From contig DJUX01000048.1 of the NCBI GenBank assembly GCA_002440665.1, forward strand, positions 1 through 40,409: DNA of 40,409 bases, given 5' to 3'. This document shows positions 15,379-23,083 of this stretch, one piece after another. The stretch's first letter is position 1; each line of letters begins with the position of its first letter. The stretch is from Dechloromonas sp. UBA6271 (GTDB lineage: Bacteria > Pseudomonadota > Gammaproteobacteria > Burkholderiales > Rhodocyclaceae). Position numbers and translations under genes: made by a program. The notes under the pieces are model-generated. The model was not told the origin of the DNA, did not search any database, and saw only the letters and a list, made by a program, of their open reading frames with translations.

Positions 15379-17319
15379 TCACGCAACCTCCCCTTGTTTT
15401 CTCGGCAGGACGAAGCGCACTTGCGCCCCCTTGCCCGGCGCCGATGTAATCTGACATTCTCCGCCGATGCGGTACGCCCGCTCGCGCATGATCTTGAGCC
15501 CGACATGGCGCTCCGAAAGGACTTTCGGTTCGTTGACCGGATCGAAACCGCCCCCGTCGTCCGCCACTTCGACCTCGACCGCGCGCCGCGAACGGCGCAC
15601 CTTCACCTGCACCCGGCTGGCGCGCGCGTGCTTGCGGATGTTCGACAGCGCTTCCTGAACGATGTGCATGATCTGGATCTCGTCGCTCGGCTCCAGCGGC
15701 GCGCCGCTGCCCTCGCGTTCGAATTCCGTGGCGATGCCGGTCTGCCCCTCGAATTTTTCGAGCGCGGCGACAATCGCCGAATCGAGGTCGGACTGGTGCA
15801 TGCGGGTCCGAAAATGCACCAGCAGTTCGCGCACATGGTCGTAACTTTCCTGCACCCCTTCACGCAGTTGCCCGGCAGTCTGCATGGCCTCGTCGGCGCG
15901 CCCCTTGCGCAGCGAATCCTGCAGCAACTGGATCTGGATGTTGAGGAAGGCGAGCCCCTGCGCGATCGAGTCGTGCAGTTCCTGGGCCAGCAGGTTGCGC
16001 TCTTCGGAAACCGCCAGCTCCTTTTCGCGCGAGCGCAGGCGCTGGTTCTCGACCGCCACGCCGAGGTGCTTCCCTAGCGTTTCGAGCAGGTTGATCTCCT
16101 GCCCGGAAATTTCGCGATGCTGCTGGAAATAGAGGTTGAAAACGCCGATCCGCTGCTTGTTGTACAGGATGTTGAAGGCGGTCGCCGTCGCGAAGCCCTC
16201 GTGCACGCAGGTGCGCAATTTCATGCCGGGCGGCGGGTTGAGCGTGCTGAAGGCGACCGGCATGCCGGTCCGGATGACGTCGCCGCACAGGCAGTCGCTG
16301 CAATTCATCTCGCTTTCGCGGACGACGAATTCTTCCGACAAACCCTCGTGGGTCATCAGGTAGAGCTTTTCGGTATCGGCCGCATAGAGGCGCACGGCAC
16401 CGGCATCGGCGCCCAGGGCACGGCGGATACGGTTGAGATAACCCTGGCAGACGGATTCGATCGGCGCCGGCTCGCTGAGAAAGGCCGTGATTTCGTAGAG
16501 GATGCCCAGTTCGCGGTTGCGCTCGGCCAGATTGTGGGTTTCCGCCTCGACCCGCTCTTCCAGGGTGTTGTAGGCCTGCTGCAGGTGCTCGGCCATCTGG
16601 TTGAAGCCGCTCGCCAGCCCGCCCAGCTCGTCGTCCGTCTTGACCGGCAGGCGCACCGTCAGGTCGTCGTTGGTCATGCGCCGGATGCCGGCCTGCAGTT
16701 CGCCGACCGGCCGGATCACCAGTTGCATGAAGAAGCGGATCAGGATCGCCGTGCCGATCACGGCGAGGAGGATCAGCGCCGCCTGCACCGTGCGCAGGAG
16801 ATTGGTGTCGTGGGCATAGCTGCGCTCCATCGCCAGCACCAGGTCGTTGATGCGCCCGACGAAAACTTCGAGTTCGCCATCGAAGCGGTCGAGGACGGTT
16901 TCGTCCTGATCGGCCGGGCGCTTCAGAAAATCGGTCACCAGCGGGCGCATCGTCTCGCGCCAGGCGAGTTCGACGGCGAGCAGCCGCTGCTGGACATCGG
17001 CATCGCGCGGCGGCGCCATCGGCCGCGCCGGATCGCCCCGGCGCAGATCGAGCAACACGCCATCGAAACGCTCGAGTTCCGTCTGTACATCGCGACCGAA
17101 CGCCGCGGCCTCGCTCTTGAGTTCCAGACTGCGCGCCATCAGGTGCGCAATGCGATAGGTACGCATGCGCTGGCTCCCCGCATCGTTGATCGCCGCCGCC
17201 ACACCTTCCAGTTGCCAGGACAGGTAAAGCGTCATGCCGATCGCCGACAGGGCCACCAGGAAAAAGACGAACAGCGTCCTGACGATCTTGCGGGACAGCT
17301 TGCCGGGAAAAGCGAACAT
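15379..17319 (-). CDS. narX: NarX-type nitrate/nitrite sensor histidine kinase
   Basis: The 646-residue kinase has a first membrane helix at about 13-33, a periplasmic PilJ/NarX domain with the nitrate-binding P-box DAGSQRMRTYR at 46-56, a second helix at 180-201, a HAMP domain, then a GAF-like module. This is followed by HisKA_3 with His449 in QELHDSIAQG, and an HATPase domain with NIRKHA and DDGGGFD. The central module carries a cysteine cluster (Cys340, 343, 345, and 371), comparable to the cysteines in the NarX central region and a possible redox or metal site. It lies upstream of narL on one transcript. Confidence 0.93.
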   Translation of the reverse strand: MFAFPGKLSRKIVRTLFVFFLVALSAIGMTLYLSWQLEGVAAAINDAGSQRMRTYRIAHLMARSLELKSEAAAFGRDVQTELERFDGVLLDLRRGDPARPMAPPRDADVQQRLLAVELAWRETMRPLVTDFLKRPADQDETVLDRFDGELEVFVGRINDLVLAMERSYAHDTNLLRTVQAALILLAVIGTAILIRFFMQLVIRPVGELQAGIRRMTNDDLTVRLPVKTDDELGGLASGFNQMAEHLQQAYNTLEERVEAETHNLAERNRELGILYEITAFLSEPAPIESVCQGYLNRIRRALGADAGAVRLYAADTEKLYLMTHEGLSEEFVVRESEMNCSDCLCGDVIRTGMPVAFSTLNPPPGMKLRTCVHEGFATATAFNILYNKQRIGVFNLYFQQHREISGQEINLLETLGKHLGVAVENQRLRSREKELAVSEERNLLAQELHDSIAQGLAFLNIQIQLLQDSLRKGRADEAMQTAGQLREGVQESYDHVRELLVHFRTRMHQSDLDSAIVAALEKFEGQTGIATEFEREGSGAPLEPSDEIQIMHIVQEALSNIRKHARASRVQVKVRRSRRAVEVEVADDGGGFDPVNEPKVLSERHVGLKIMRERAYRIGGECQITSAPGKGAQVRFVLPRKQGEVA

Positions 17320-17393
17320 CAGGAACTCTCGTAGGCGATGGCCAGCACCTTAGCCCTGCGCTGCCAGAAAATGCAAGCACATGAATCAAATGG

Positions 17394-17425
17394 CAAAAAA
17401 AGCCCACCGGCGGGAGCCAGTGGGC
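17394..17425 (-). terminator. Rho-independent terminator after nrtABC
   Basis: On the minus strand GCCCAC-x-GGC and GCC-x-GTGGGC pair around a short loop and are followed by seven T. It ends the nrtABC transcript before narX begins. Confidence 0.92.
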
Positions 17426-17476
17426 AAAAGTCGCTATGGAGAGAGAGAGCTTAGCGACGATGGAGGAAGTGAACGA

Positions 17477-18277
17477 TCAGGCGGCCATTTTCTCGACGTG
17501 CGCCTGCTTTTCGTAAAGGAATTCGAGCACCGCGGCGCGGTAGTCGATGTAAGCCGGGTCGTGCGCCAGGGTCAGGCGCTGGCGCGGACGCGGCAGCTTG
17601 ACTTCGAGGATTTCGCCGATGGTCGCCGCCGGGCCGTTGGTCATCATGACGATGCGGTCGGAGAGCAGCACGGCTTCGTCGACATCGTGGGTGACCATGA
17701 CGGTGGTCGCCTTGGTCGCCTCGCAGATTTTCATCAGCTCGTCCTGCAATTTGGCGCGGGTCAGCGCGTCGAGCGCCCCGAACGGCTCGTCCATCAGCAG
17801 CACTTTCGGCTGCATCGACAACGCACGGGCGATGCCGACACGCTGCTTCATGCCGCCGGAAATCTCATGCGGGTACTTGCTGCTGGCGTGGTCGAGACCA
17901 ACCAGATTGATTGCGGCTGCGGTGCGTTCCTTCAGCCTGGCCTTGCCTTCCTTGGCGCCGAAGACGCGCTCGACGGCGAGATAGACGTTCTCGAAACAGG
18001 TCAGCCAGGGCAGCAGGCTGTGGTTCTGGAAAACCACGGCGCGTTCCGGGCCGGGGCCGGCGATTTCGCGGCCGTCGCACAGCAGCACGCCGGTAGTCGG
18101 TGTGGTCAGGCCGGCGATCAGGTTGAGCAGGGTCGACTTGCCGCAACCGGAGTGGCCGATCAGCGCGATGAACTCGCCCTGCCTGATGGTCAGGTCGATG
18201 TCGCGCAGGGCGACGAACTTGCCTTTATTGGTGTCGAAGGTCTGGCCGACGGATTCAATTTGGACGAACTTTTCCAT
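17477..18277 (-). CDS. Nitrate ABC transporter ATPase (NrtD/NrtC type)
   Basis: The 266-residue ATPase energises nitrate uptake with the permease and binding protein encoded upstream. It shows Walker A GHSGCGKST, the signature ISGGMKQRVGIARAL, Walker B VLLMDEPFGALD and the switch His in MVTHDVDEA. The length and the ending DYRAAVLEFLYEKQ match the TauB/SsuB/NrtD cluster. It is a single ATPase without the fused NrtA-like sensor domain of cyanobacterial NrtC. It follows nrtB by 12 bp and precedes a terminator. Confidence 0.92.
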   Translation of the reverse strand: MEKFVQIESVGQTFDTNKGKFVALRDIDLTIRQGEFIALIGHSGCGKSTLLNLIAGLTTPTTGVLLCDGREIAGPGPERAVVFQNHSLLPWLTCFENVYLAVERVFGAKEGKARLKERTAAAINLVGLDHASSKYPHEISGGMKQRVGIARALSMQPKVLLMDEPFGALDALTRAKLQDELMKICEATKATTVMVTHDVDEAVLLSDRIVMMTNGPAATIGEILEVKLPRPRQRLTLAHDPAYIDYRAAVLEFLYEKQAHVEKMAA

Positions 18278-18289
18278 GATCTGCGCTCC

Positions 18290-19231
18290 TTACGACGATT
18301 CTTTGGTCAGCTTCTTGGCCAGCAGGATCAGCGCCTGCTCGAGGATCAGGCCAACGATGCCGATGACGAAGATGGCGATGATGATGTGCTCGACCTTCAG
18401 GTTGTTCCATTCATCCCACACCCAGAAGCCGATACCGACGCCGCCGGTCAGCATTTCGGCGGCGACGATGACCAGCCAGGCGGTGCCAATCGACAGCCGG
18501 ATGCCGGTCAGCATGTAGGGCAGCACGGCCGGGAAGAGGATCTTGGTGACGACCTTCCACTCGGACAGCGCCAGCACGCGGGCGACGTTGAGGTAATCCT
18601 GCGGCACGCGCTGGACGCCTTGGGCGGTGTTCATGATCATCGGCCAGATCGAGCAGATGAAGATGGTGTAAGTCGCCGCCGGATCGGCCTTCTTGAACAC
18701 CAGCAGGCCGATCGGCAGCCAGGCCAGCGGCGAGACCGGACGGAGCAGGCTGATGATCGGGTTGATCATCGCCGACAGGAAAGCCGAGCGGCCGAGGATG
18801 AAGCCGAGCGGAATGCCGACCAGCGCCGCGAAACCGAAGCCGATGCCGACCCGCTGCAGCGAGGACAACACGTTCCAGCCGATGCCCTGGTCGTTCGGCC
18901 CGTTGCGATAGAACGGGTCGGCGAACAGCTTGACGGCGGCATCCCAGGTCTGGACCGGCCCGGGAATGCTGCCGCCCTTGTGGGTGGCGACATACCAGAG
19001 ACCGATCAGCACCAGCATGCCGAGCAGCGGCGGCAGGATGGCGCGCCCCAGGGCGCCCAGTCTTTCGCCGATCGGCGTACCGGTTTCGGCAACCGGCAGG
19101 GTGGCGGCTTTTTCCATTTTCTTTTCCTTGACCAGTTCGGCGACAACTTCCGCGACCGGCTGGCTGTTTATGCTGCTGCGGTCGACCGGCTTTTCAAGGC
19201 CAAAATCACCACTCATTGTCAATGCGCTCAT
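18290..19231 (-). CDS. nrtB: Nitrate ABC transporter permease NrtB
   Basis: The 313-residue protein has a charged N-terminal extension of about 55 residues and then six hydrophobic helices. The EAA-type loop (NVARVLALSEWKVVTKILFPAVLPYMLTGIRLSIGTAW) contacts the ATPase. The late LTGGVGIGFWVWDEWN stretch is typical of nitrate/bicarbonate permeases. The start at ATG 19231, with GAGAG before it, follows the nrtA stop by 17 bp; the longer frame upstream reads through nrtA and is a shadow. Confidence 0.93.
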   Translation of the reverse strand: MSALTMSGDFGLEKPVDRSSINSQPVAEVVAELVKEKKMEKAATLPVAETGTPIGERLGALGRAILPPLLGMLVLIGLWYVATHKGGSIPGPVQTWDAAVKLFADPFYRNGPNDQGIGWNVLSSLQRVGIGFGFAALVGIPLGFILGRSAFLSAMINPIISLLRPVSPLAWLPIGLLVFKKADPAATYTIFICSIWPMIMNTAQGVQRVPQDYLNVARVLALSEWKVVTKILFPAVLPYMLTGIRLSIGTAWLVIVAAEMLTGGVGIGFWVWDEWNNLKVEHIIIAIFVIGIVGLILEQALILLAKKLTKESS

Positions 19232-19248
19232 GATTCTCTCCCTGGCCC

Positions 19249-20514
19249 TCAGGCCTTGACCTTGAACCCGTCGGCGTACTTCGCCGGGTCCTTGCCGTCC
19301 CAGACGACCCCGTCGATCAGCTTGCTGGTACGCATGTCGCTCTTGGGCAACGCAACGCCGGCGGCGGCGGCACCCTGCTTGTAGACGTCTATGCGATTGA
19401 CCTGCCTGGCGACCGCCAGGTAGTCCGGATGGCTCTTGAGCAGCCCCCAGCGCTTGTGCTGGGTCATGAACCACATGCCGTCGGAGAGGTAGGGGTAATT
19501 CACCATGCCCTCGTTGAAGAACTTCATGTGGTTCTTGTCATCCCAGCTCTTGCCGAGGCCGTTCTGGTAGCGGCCGAGCATGCGGGCGACGATGACTTCG
19601 GTGTCGGTATTGACGTAGGACTTCTGGGCAATGGTCTCGGCCGTCTTCTGCTTGTTGGCGATCGAGGCATCGATCCACTTGCCGGCATCGAGAATGGCGG
19701 CCACCACGGCGCGCGCCGTGTTCGGGTTTTTCTGCACCCATTCGGCGGTGGTGCCCAACACCTTTTCCGGGTGATCGACCCAGATGTCCTGGGTCGTGGT
19801 CGCCGTGAAGCCGATGTTGTCCATGATCGCGCGGTTGTTCCACGGCTCGCCGACGCAGTAGCCATCCATGTTGCCGACGCGCATGTTGGCGACCATCTGC
19901 GGCGGCGGCACGGTAATCGTCTTGACGTCCTTCATCGGGTTGATACCGTTCGCCGCCAGCCAGTAGTACAACCACATGGCGTGGGTTCCGGTCGGGAAGG
20001 TCTGGGCGAAGGTGTAATCCTTTTCCTTCTTGGCGATCAGCGCCGCCAGACTCGGCCCGTCGATCGCGCCCTTGTCCTTCATCTGGTTGGAAAGCGTGAT
20101 CGCCTGCCCGTTGTTGTTCAGGGTCATCAGGTTGGCCATATCCTTCTTCGGCCCGCCGACGCCGAGCTGGACGCCGTAGATCAGGCCGTAGAGCACATGG
20201 GCGGCGTCGAGTTCGCCATTGACCAACTTGTCGCGTACCGAAGCCCAGGAGGCTTCCTTGGTCGGGATGATCTTGATGCCGTACTTCTCGTCAAATTTCA
20301 TCACCGAGGCCATGACCACCGAGGCACAGTCAGTGAGCGGGATGAAGCCGATGCGGACTTCCTTCTTTTCGGGGGCGTCCGATCCGGCGGCCCAGGCACC
20401 GCTGCGAACGCCGGGGGGTACCATGGTCATCAGCGATGCTCCCAGTGCGGCTGAAACAAAATCACGACGAGAAAAAGACGGCTTGGATTCCGGCGCCAGT
20501 TTGGTGTCTTCCAT
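19249..20514 (-). CDS. nrtA: Nitrate-binding protein NrtA, Tat-exported
   Basis: This is the periplasmic substrate-binding protein of the ABC nitrate transporter. The N-terminus contains the twin-arginine signal SRRDFVSAALGAS and a hydrophobic stretch ending near AWAAGSD. The mature part has IGFIPLTDCASVVMA, TFPTGTHAMWLYYWLAANGI, NMDGYCVGEPWNNRA and the C-terminal KLIDGVVWDGKDPAKYADGF, all typical of NrtA/CmpA. The signal peptide separates it from the cytoplasmic sensor NasS, to which it is related. I start at ATG 20514 (MEDTKLAPES) behind AAGGAG. A long leader with regulatory hairpins precedes it. Confidence 0.93.
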   Translation of the reverse strand: MEDTKLAPESKPSFSRRDFVSAALGASLMTMVPPGVRSGAWAAGSDAPEKKEVRIGFIPLTDCASVVMASVMKFDEKYGIKIIPTKEASWASVRDKLVNGELDAAHVLYGLIYGVQLGVGGPKKDMANLMTLNNNGQAITLSNQMKDKGAIDGPSLAALIAKKEKDYTFAQTFPTGTHAMWLYYWLAANGINPMKDVKTITVPPPQMVANMRVGNMDGYCVGEPWNNRAIMDNIGFTATTTQDIWVDHPEKVLGTTAEWVQKNPNTARAVVAAILDAGKWIDASIANKQKTAETIAQKSYVNTDTEVIVARMLGRYQNGLGKSWDDKNHMKFFNEGMVNYPYLSDGMWFMTQHKRWGLLKSHPDYLAVARQVNRIDVYKQGAAAAGVALPKSDMRTSKLIDGVVWDGKDPAKYADGFKVKA

Positions 20515-20540
20515 TGCTTGCTCCTTGATTGCTCGAATCG

Positions 20541-20599
20541 AAAAACAAAACGGGCGCCACACCCATGCCGCAAAGTCTCGGCAGCACAGGTGGACGCCC
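20541..20599 (-). terminator. Leader terminator of nrtA (attenuator)
   Basis: On the minus strand GGGCG-T-CCAC pairs with GTGG-CGCCC around an inner TGCCG/CGGCA hairpin, followed by GTTTTGTTTTT. It lies between the sigma-54 promoter and the nrtA start codon, so it must be overcome for expression. Its 5' arm overlaps the second hexaloop hairpin (20592-20605), making the two structures mutually exclusive. Confidence 0.8.
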
Positions 20600-20654
20600 T
20601 TGTCCCCAAAGCCCGATCGAATCGATCGAACTCTTGCCCGGCCGCCATTGACCG
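20592..20654 (-). promoter_or_regulatory. ANTAR-type dual hexaloop RNA in the nrtA leader
   Basis: Two small hairpins lie on the minus strand: P1 at 20639-20654 (CGGTC-AATGGC-GGCCG) and P2 at 20592-20605 (GGAC-AAGGGC-GTCC). Both loops are six bases long with A at position 1 and G at position 4, the rule known for RNA bound by ANTAR antiterminators such as NasR and NasT. The 33-nt linker itself contains a CGATCG dyad. nasT is encoded immediately upstream. Confidence 0.75.
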
Positions 20655-20673
20655 TGCGTTTCAGGAGGACTAT

Positions 20674-20690
20674 TGCAATGGCCGTGCCAA
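20674..20690 (-). promoter_or_regulatory. Sigma-54 promoter of nrtABC
   Basis: The minus strand reads TTGGCACGGCCATTGCA, with the -24 GG and -12 GC exactly 10 bp apart, a near-perfect match to the TGGCACG-N4-TTGC consensus. Transcription would begin near 20663, giving a leader of about 150 nt. Confidence 0.85.
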
Positions 20691-20717
20691 GTCTAGTTAC
20701 AAAGAACTAATACCTTG

Positions 20718-20730
20718 GAACTATATGATT
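20718..20730 (-). promoter_or_regulatory. IHF-like site upstream of nrtA
   Basis: The minus strand AATCATATAGTTC matches 11 of 13 positions of the IHF consensus and lies between the NtrC-like site and the -24 box. Confidence 0.4.
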
Positions 20731-20778
20731 TTTCTGGTGTTTTTTTCTTTCAAGCAACCGGAGCAACCCGGAAAAGCA

Positions 20779-20795
20779 TGCACTGTTGCAGTGCA
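20779..20795. promoter_or_regulatory. NtrC-like binding site upstream of nrtA
   Basis: TGCACTGTTGCAGTGCA is a perfect palindrome of the form TGCAC-N7-GTGCA, the geometry of NtrC enhancer sites. It starts about 90 bp upstream of the -24 element. A closely related sequence, GTTGCRGTGCAGCAA, occurs upstream of nirB. Confidence 0.7.
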
Positions 20796-20829
20796 GCAAC
20801 TTACTTTCCCTGCACAACAACAGGGAATT

Positions 20830-21405
20830 TCAGAGCAGGACGCGCGCCATGTCGATGACGTCGCGCGCCACCTTGGCCATCGTCTGACCGCGCTCCATCG
20901 CCAGCTTGCGCATGGCGTGGTAGGCGGCATCCTCGTCGATGCCGCGTGCCTTCATCAGCACGCCCTTGGCCTTGTCGACCAGCTTGCGGTCGGACAGCTT
21001 TTGCGAAATCTCGTCGAGTTCGCGGCGCAGCGCCTGCGTATCCTCGAAACGGGCGCGCGCCACCTCGACGATCGGTTTGATGCGCTTGGGATCGAGGCCA
21101 TCGACGATATAGGCCGAAACACCCGCCTTGACCGCATCGCGGATGGTCGCCTGGCCATCCTCCTGGGTAAAGATCACCACCGGGCGCGGCATGTTCTTGT
21201 TCATCGCCGCCAGGTGTTCCAGCGTGTCGCGGCTCGGGCTGTCGGTGTCGATCAGGATCACATCGGGCTGGAGCTTCTCGACTTCCGCCGTCAGGTATTC
21301 GGAATCGGCCAGGATCGCCGCCACCTGATAACCGGCAAGCGCCAGCCCGGCACAGATTTCTCCGGCCCGTGAACGGGATTCATCAATGACAAGTACGGTG
21401 AGCAT
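20830..21405 (-). CDS. nasT: ANTAR-domain transcription antiterminator NasT
   Basis: The 191-residue protein has an N-terminal receiver-like domain (MLTVLVIDESRSRAG, acidic pocket and DVILIDTDSPS, Lys absent from the usual place) and a C-terminal ANTAR domain (LVDKAKGVLMKARGIDEDAAYHAMRKLAME) that binds hexaloop RNA hairpins. NasT relieves leader termination of nitrate assimilation operons when nitrate is present. Its usual inhibitor NasS is not encoded in this window. It is the last gene of the run that starts at nirB, 8 bp after cbiX, and lies just before the nrtA promoter. I start at ATG 21405; the longer frame is a shadow of cbiX. Confidence 0.9.
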   Translation of the reverse strand: MLTVLVIDESRSRAGEICAGLALAGYQVAAILADSEYLTAEVEKLQPDVILIDTDSPSRDTLEHLAAMNKNMPRPVVIFTQEDGQATIRDAVKAGVSAYIVDGLDPKRIKPIVEVARARFEDTQALRRELDEISQKLSDRKLVDKAKGVLMKARGIDEDAAYHAMRKLAMERGQTMAKVARDVIDMARVLL

Positions 21406-21413
21406 GGAGGGTA

Positions 21414-21794
21414 TTAAGCAAACTCCGAACCAGCGGACTTCAGCGCCGCTTCGGCCATCGCCTGGACGACGATCTCGTTCTCGCCGATCGCCCCGGCCAA
21501 TGAAAATCGCACTTCCGGATGGGTCGACCGCAACAGGGCCAGCATTTCCGGCACATCGCGCTTCAAATGCCCGCCTTGCGCGATGAACATCGGCATTACG
21601 AGAATATTCGCGGCGCCGCTGGCAACCAGCGCCGCCACGCATTCGGGCAGCGTCGGCGCCATGAGTTCGAGGAAGGCGAGCTCGACCGGCACGCCGCCCG
21701 CCCGCTCACGGATCGCCGCCTGCACGCGGCGCAGCGGATTGGCCCATTCCGGGTCGCGGGCGCCGTGGGCGAAAAGAATGATGGCAGTGGTCAT
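21414..21794 (-). CDS. Small sirohydrochlorin chelatase-type protein CbiX/SirB
   Basis: The 126-residue single-domain chelatase begins AIILFAHGARDPEW with the metal-binding His (LFAHGARD) and contains MPMFIAQGGHLKRDVP with the second catalytic His, the signature of the CbiX-small/SirB family. It inserts iron (or cobalt) into sirohydrochlorin. Placement in a nitrite-reductase operon points to iron insertion for siroheme, the cofactor of NirB. The start at ATG 21794 fits the family. A multifunctional CysG might exist elsewhere. Confidence 0.88.
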   Translation of the reverse strand: MTTAIILFAHGARDPEWANPLRRVQAAIRERAGGVPVELAFLELMAPTLPECVAALVASGAANILVMPMFIAQGGHLKRDVPEMLALLRSTHPEVRFSLAGAIGENEIVVQAMAEAALKSAGSEFA

Positions 21795-21868
21795 TGGCTG
21801 AATCTCCGGAAGTGAGGCCAATTATCCCGCCGCCGCGCCCGGATGACCAGCAAGAGACACCGCGGCCT

Positions 21869-23068
21869 TTATTCCCGAACCGGTTGCGTAAGCGGCCGCC
21901 AGGCGAGCGCCAGCAGGGCGAGCAGGCTAAATGCCGCACCGGCGTAAAAGGTGAAAGCCGCCCCGAAGCGGTCCCATAGCAAGCCGGCGCAGACGCTGGC
22001 GAGCAGCATGGCCAGCCCGCTGACCAGGTTGAAAAAACCGTAGGCCGTGCCACGCAGATCGGCCGGGGCAGTGTCGGCGACCATGGTCGCCAGCAGGCCC
22101 TGCGTGATGCCCATGTGGACACCCCACAGCGCCACCCCGCCCAGCACGCCGCTCCAGTGGCTGCTAGTGGCCAGCACCAGGTCGGCGGCGAGCAACACCA
22201 GCAGCCCGCCGGCCAGCAGCCGGCCGTGGCTGACGCGATCGGAGAGTTTGCCGAAGGGGTAGGCGGCCAGCGCATAGACGAGATTCATGGCGACCATGAC
22301 CAGCGGCACCAGCGCCAGCGCGATGCCGGACTGTTGCGCACGCAGCACGAGAAAGGCTTCGCTGAAGCGGGCCAGCGTAAATACGCCACCGACGGCGACG
22401 ACCCACCAGTAGGCACTGCCGAGCCGGCGCAGATTGGCGCGGGAAATCGGATTGCCGCGCTGTTCCTGCAACGGCCGCTCCGGCTCACGGATGCCGACCC
22501 ACAACAGGGCAACGGCGAGCAGCCCGGGAATCACGGCAACCCAGAACACCGCCCGGAAATCGTCGGCCCACAGCAGCATCAGGCCGGTGGCGAGCAGCGG
22601 GCCGACAAAGGCGCCGACGGTATCGAGCGACTGGCGCAGCCCGAAGGCCGCCCCGCGCAATTGCGGCGGCACGATGTCGGCGATCAGCGCATCGCGCGGC
22701 GCGCCGCGCACGCCCTTCCCTATTCGGTCAAGCAGACGGGCGGCGAGCACGATGCCGGTGCCGGAGGCCAGCGCAAAGACCGGCTTGGTCAGCGCCCCCA
22801 GCGCATAGCCGAAGATCGCCAGCCCCTTGCGCTTGCCCAGGTAATCGCTGAGGACGCCCGAGAACACCTTAACGATCAGCGCCGTCGCCTCGGCCAGCCC
22901 CTCGATGAGGCCGACGACGAGCGCGCTGGCGCCGAGGGTGGTGACCATGAACAGCGGCAACAGGCTGTGGATCATCTCCGACGAGACATCCATCAGCAGG
23001 CTGACGAAGCCGAGCACCCAGACGCCGGCCGGGATCCGCCCGGCATCGGCTTGCGGCACCGCGCTCAT
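21869..23068 (-). CDS. MFS transporter within the nitrate assimilation operon
   Basis: The 399-residue protein has twelve hydrophobic helices. MFS signatures include GVLSDYLGKRKGLAIFGY (motif A), LLDRIGKGVRGAPRDALIAD and a second-half motif GKLSDRVSHGRLL. The RIGKGVRGAPRDALIAD segment is common in a branch of uncharacterised bacterial MFS proteins. It is not a NarK-type nitrate porter: the nitrate signature glycine-rich motifs are absent. The 15-bp spacing after the phosphatase-kinase gene and 74 bp before cbiX suggest it is in the same operon. The substrate is unknown. Confidence 0.85.
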   Translation of the reverse strand: MSAVPQADAGRIPAGVWVLGFVSLLMDVSSEMIHSLLPLFMVTTLGASALVVGLIEGLAEATALIVKVFSGVLSDYLGKRKGLAIFGYALGALTKPVFALASGTGIVLAARLLDRIGKGVRGAPRDALIADIVPPQLRGAAFGLRQSLDTVGAFVGPLLATGLMLLWADDFRAVFWVAVIPGLLAVALLWVGIREPERPLQEQRGNPISRANLRRLGSAYWWVVAVGGVFTLARFSEAFLVLRAQQSGIALALVPLVMVAMNLVYALAAYPFGKLSDRVSHGRLLAGGLLVLLAADLVLATSSHWSGVLGGVALWGVHMGITQGLLATMVADTAPADLRGTAYGFFNLVSGLAMLLASVCAGLLWDRFGAAFTFYAGAAFSLLALLALAWRPLTQPVRE

Positions 23069-23083
23069 GTCGTCAGCCCCGGC

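Noticed and set aside
19172..19185. Copy of CTGCTGCGGTCGAC inside nrtB as a regulatory site
   Set aside because: It lies in coding sequence for a poorly conserved N-terminal stretch, so it may be chance; used only as a note beside the intergenic copies.
17381..19384. Plus-strand open frame of 667 codons opposite nrtC and nrtB
   Set aside because: It is a shadow of the two ABC transporter genes, with composition typical of antisense frames.
20814..20829. Hairpin TTCCCTG/CAGGGAA just after nasT as a terminator
   Set aside because: The stem is real but no T-run follows on the minus strand, so I did not call it a terminator.
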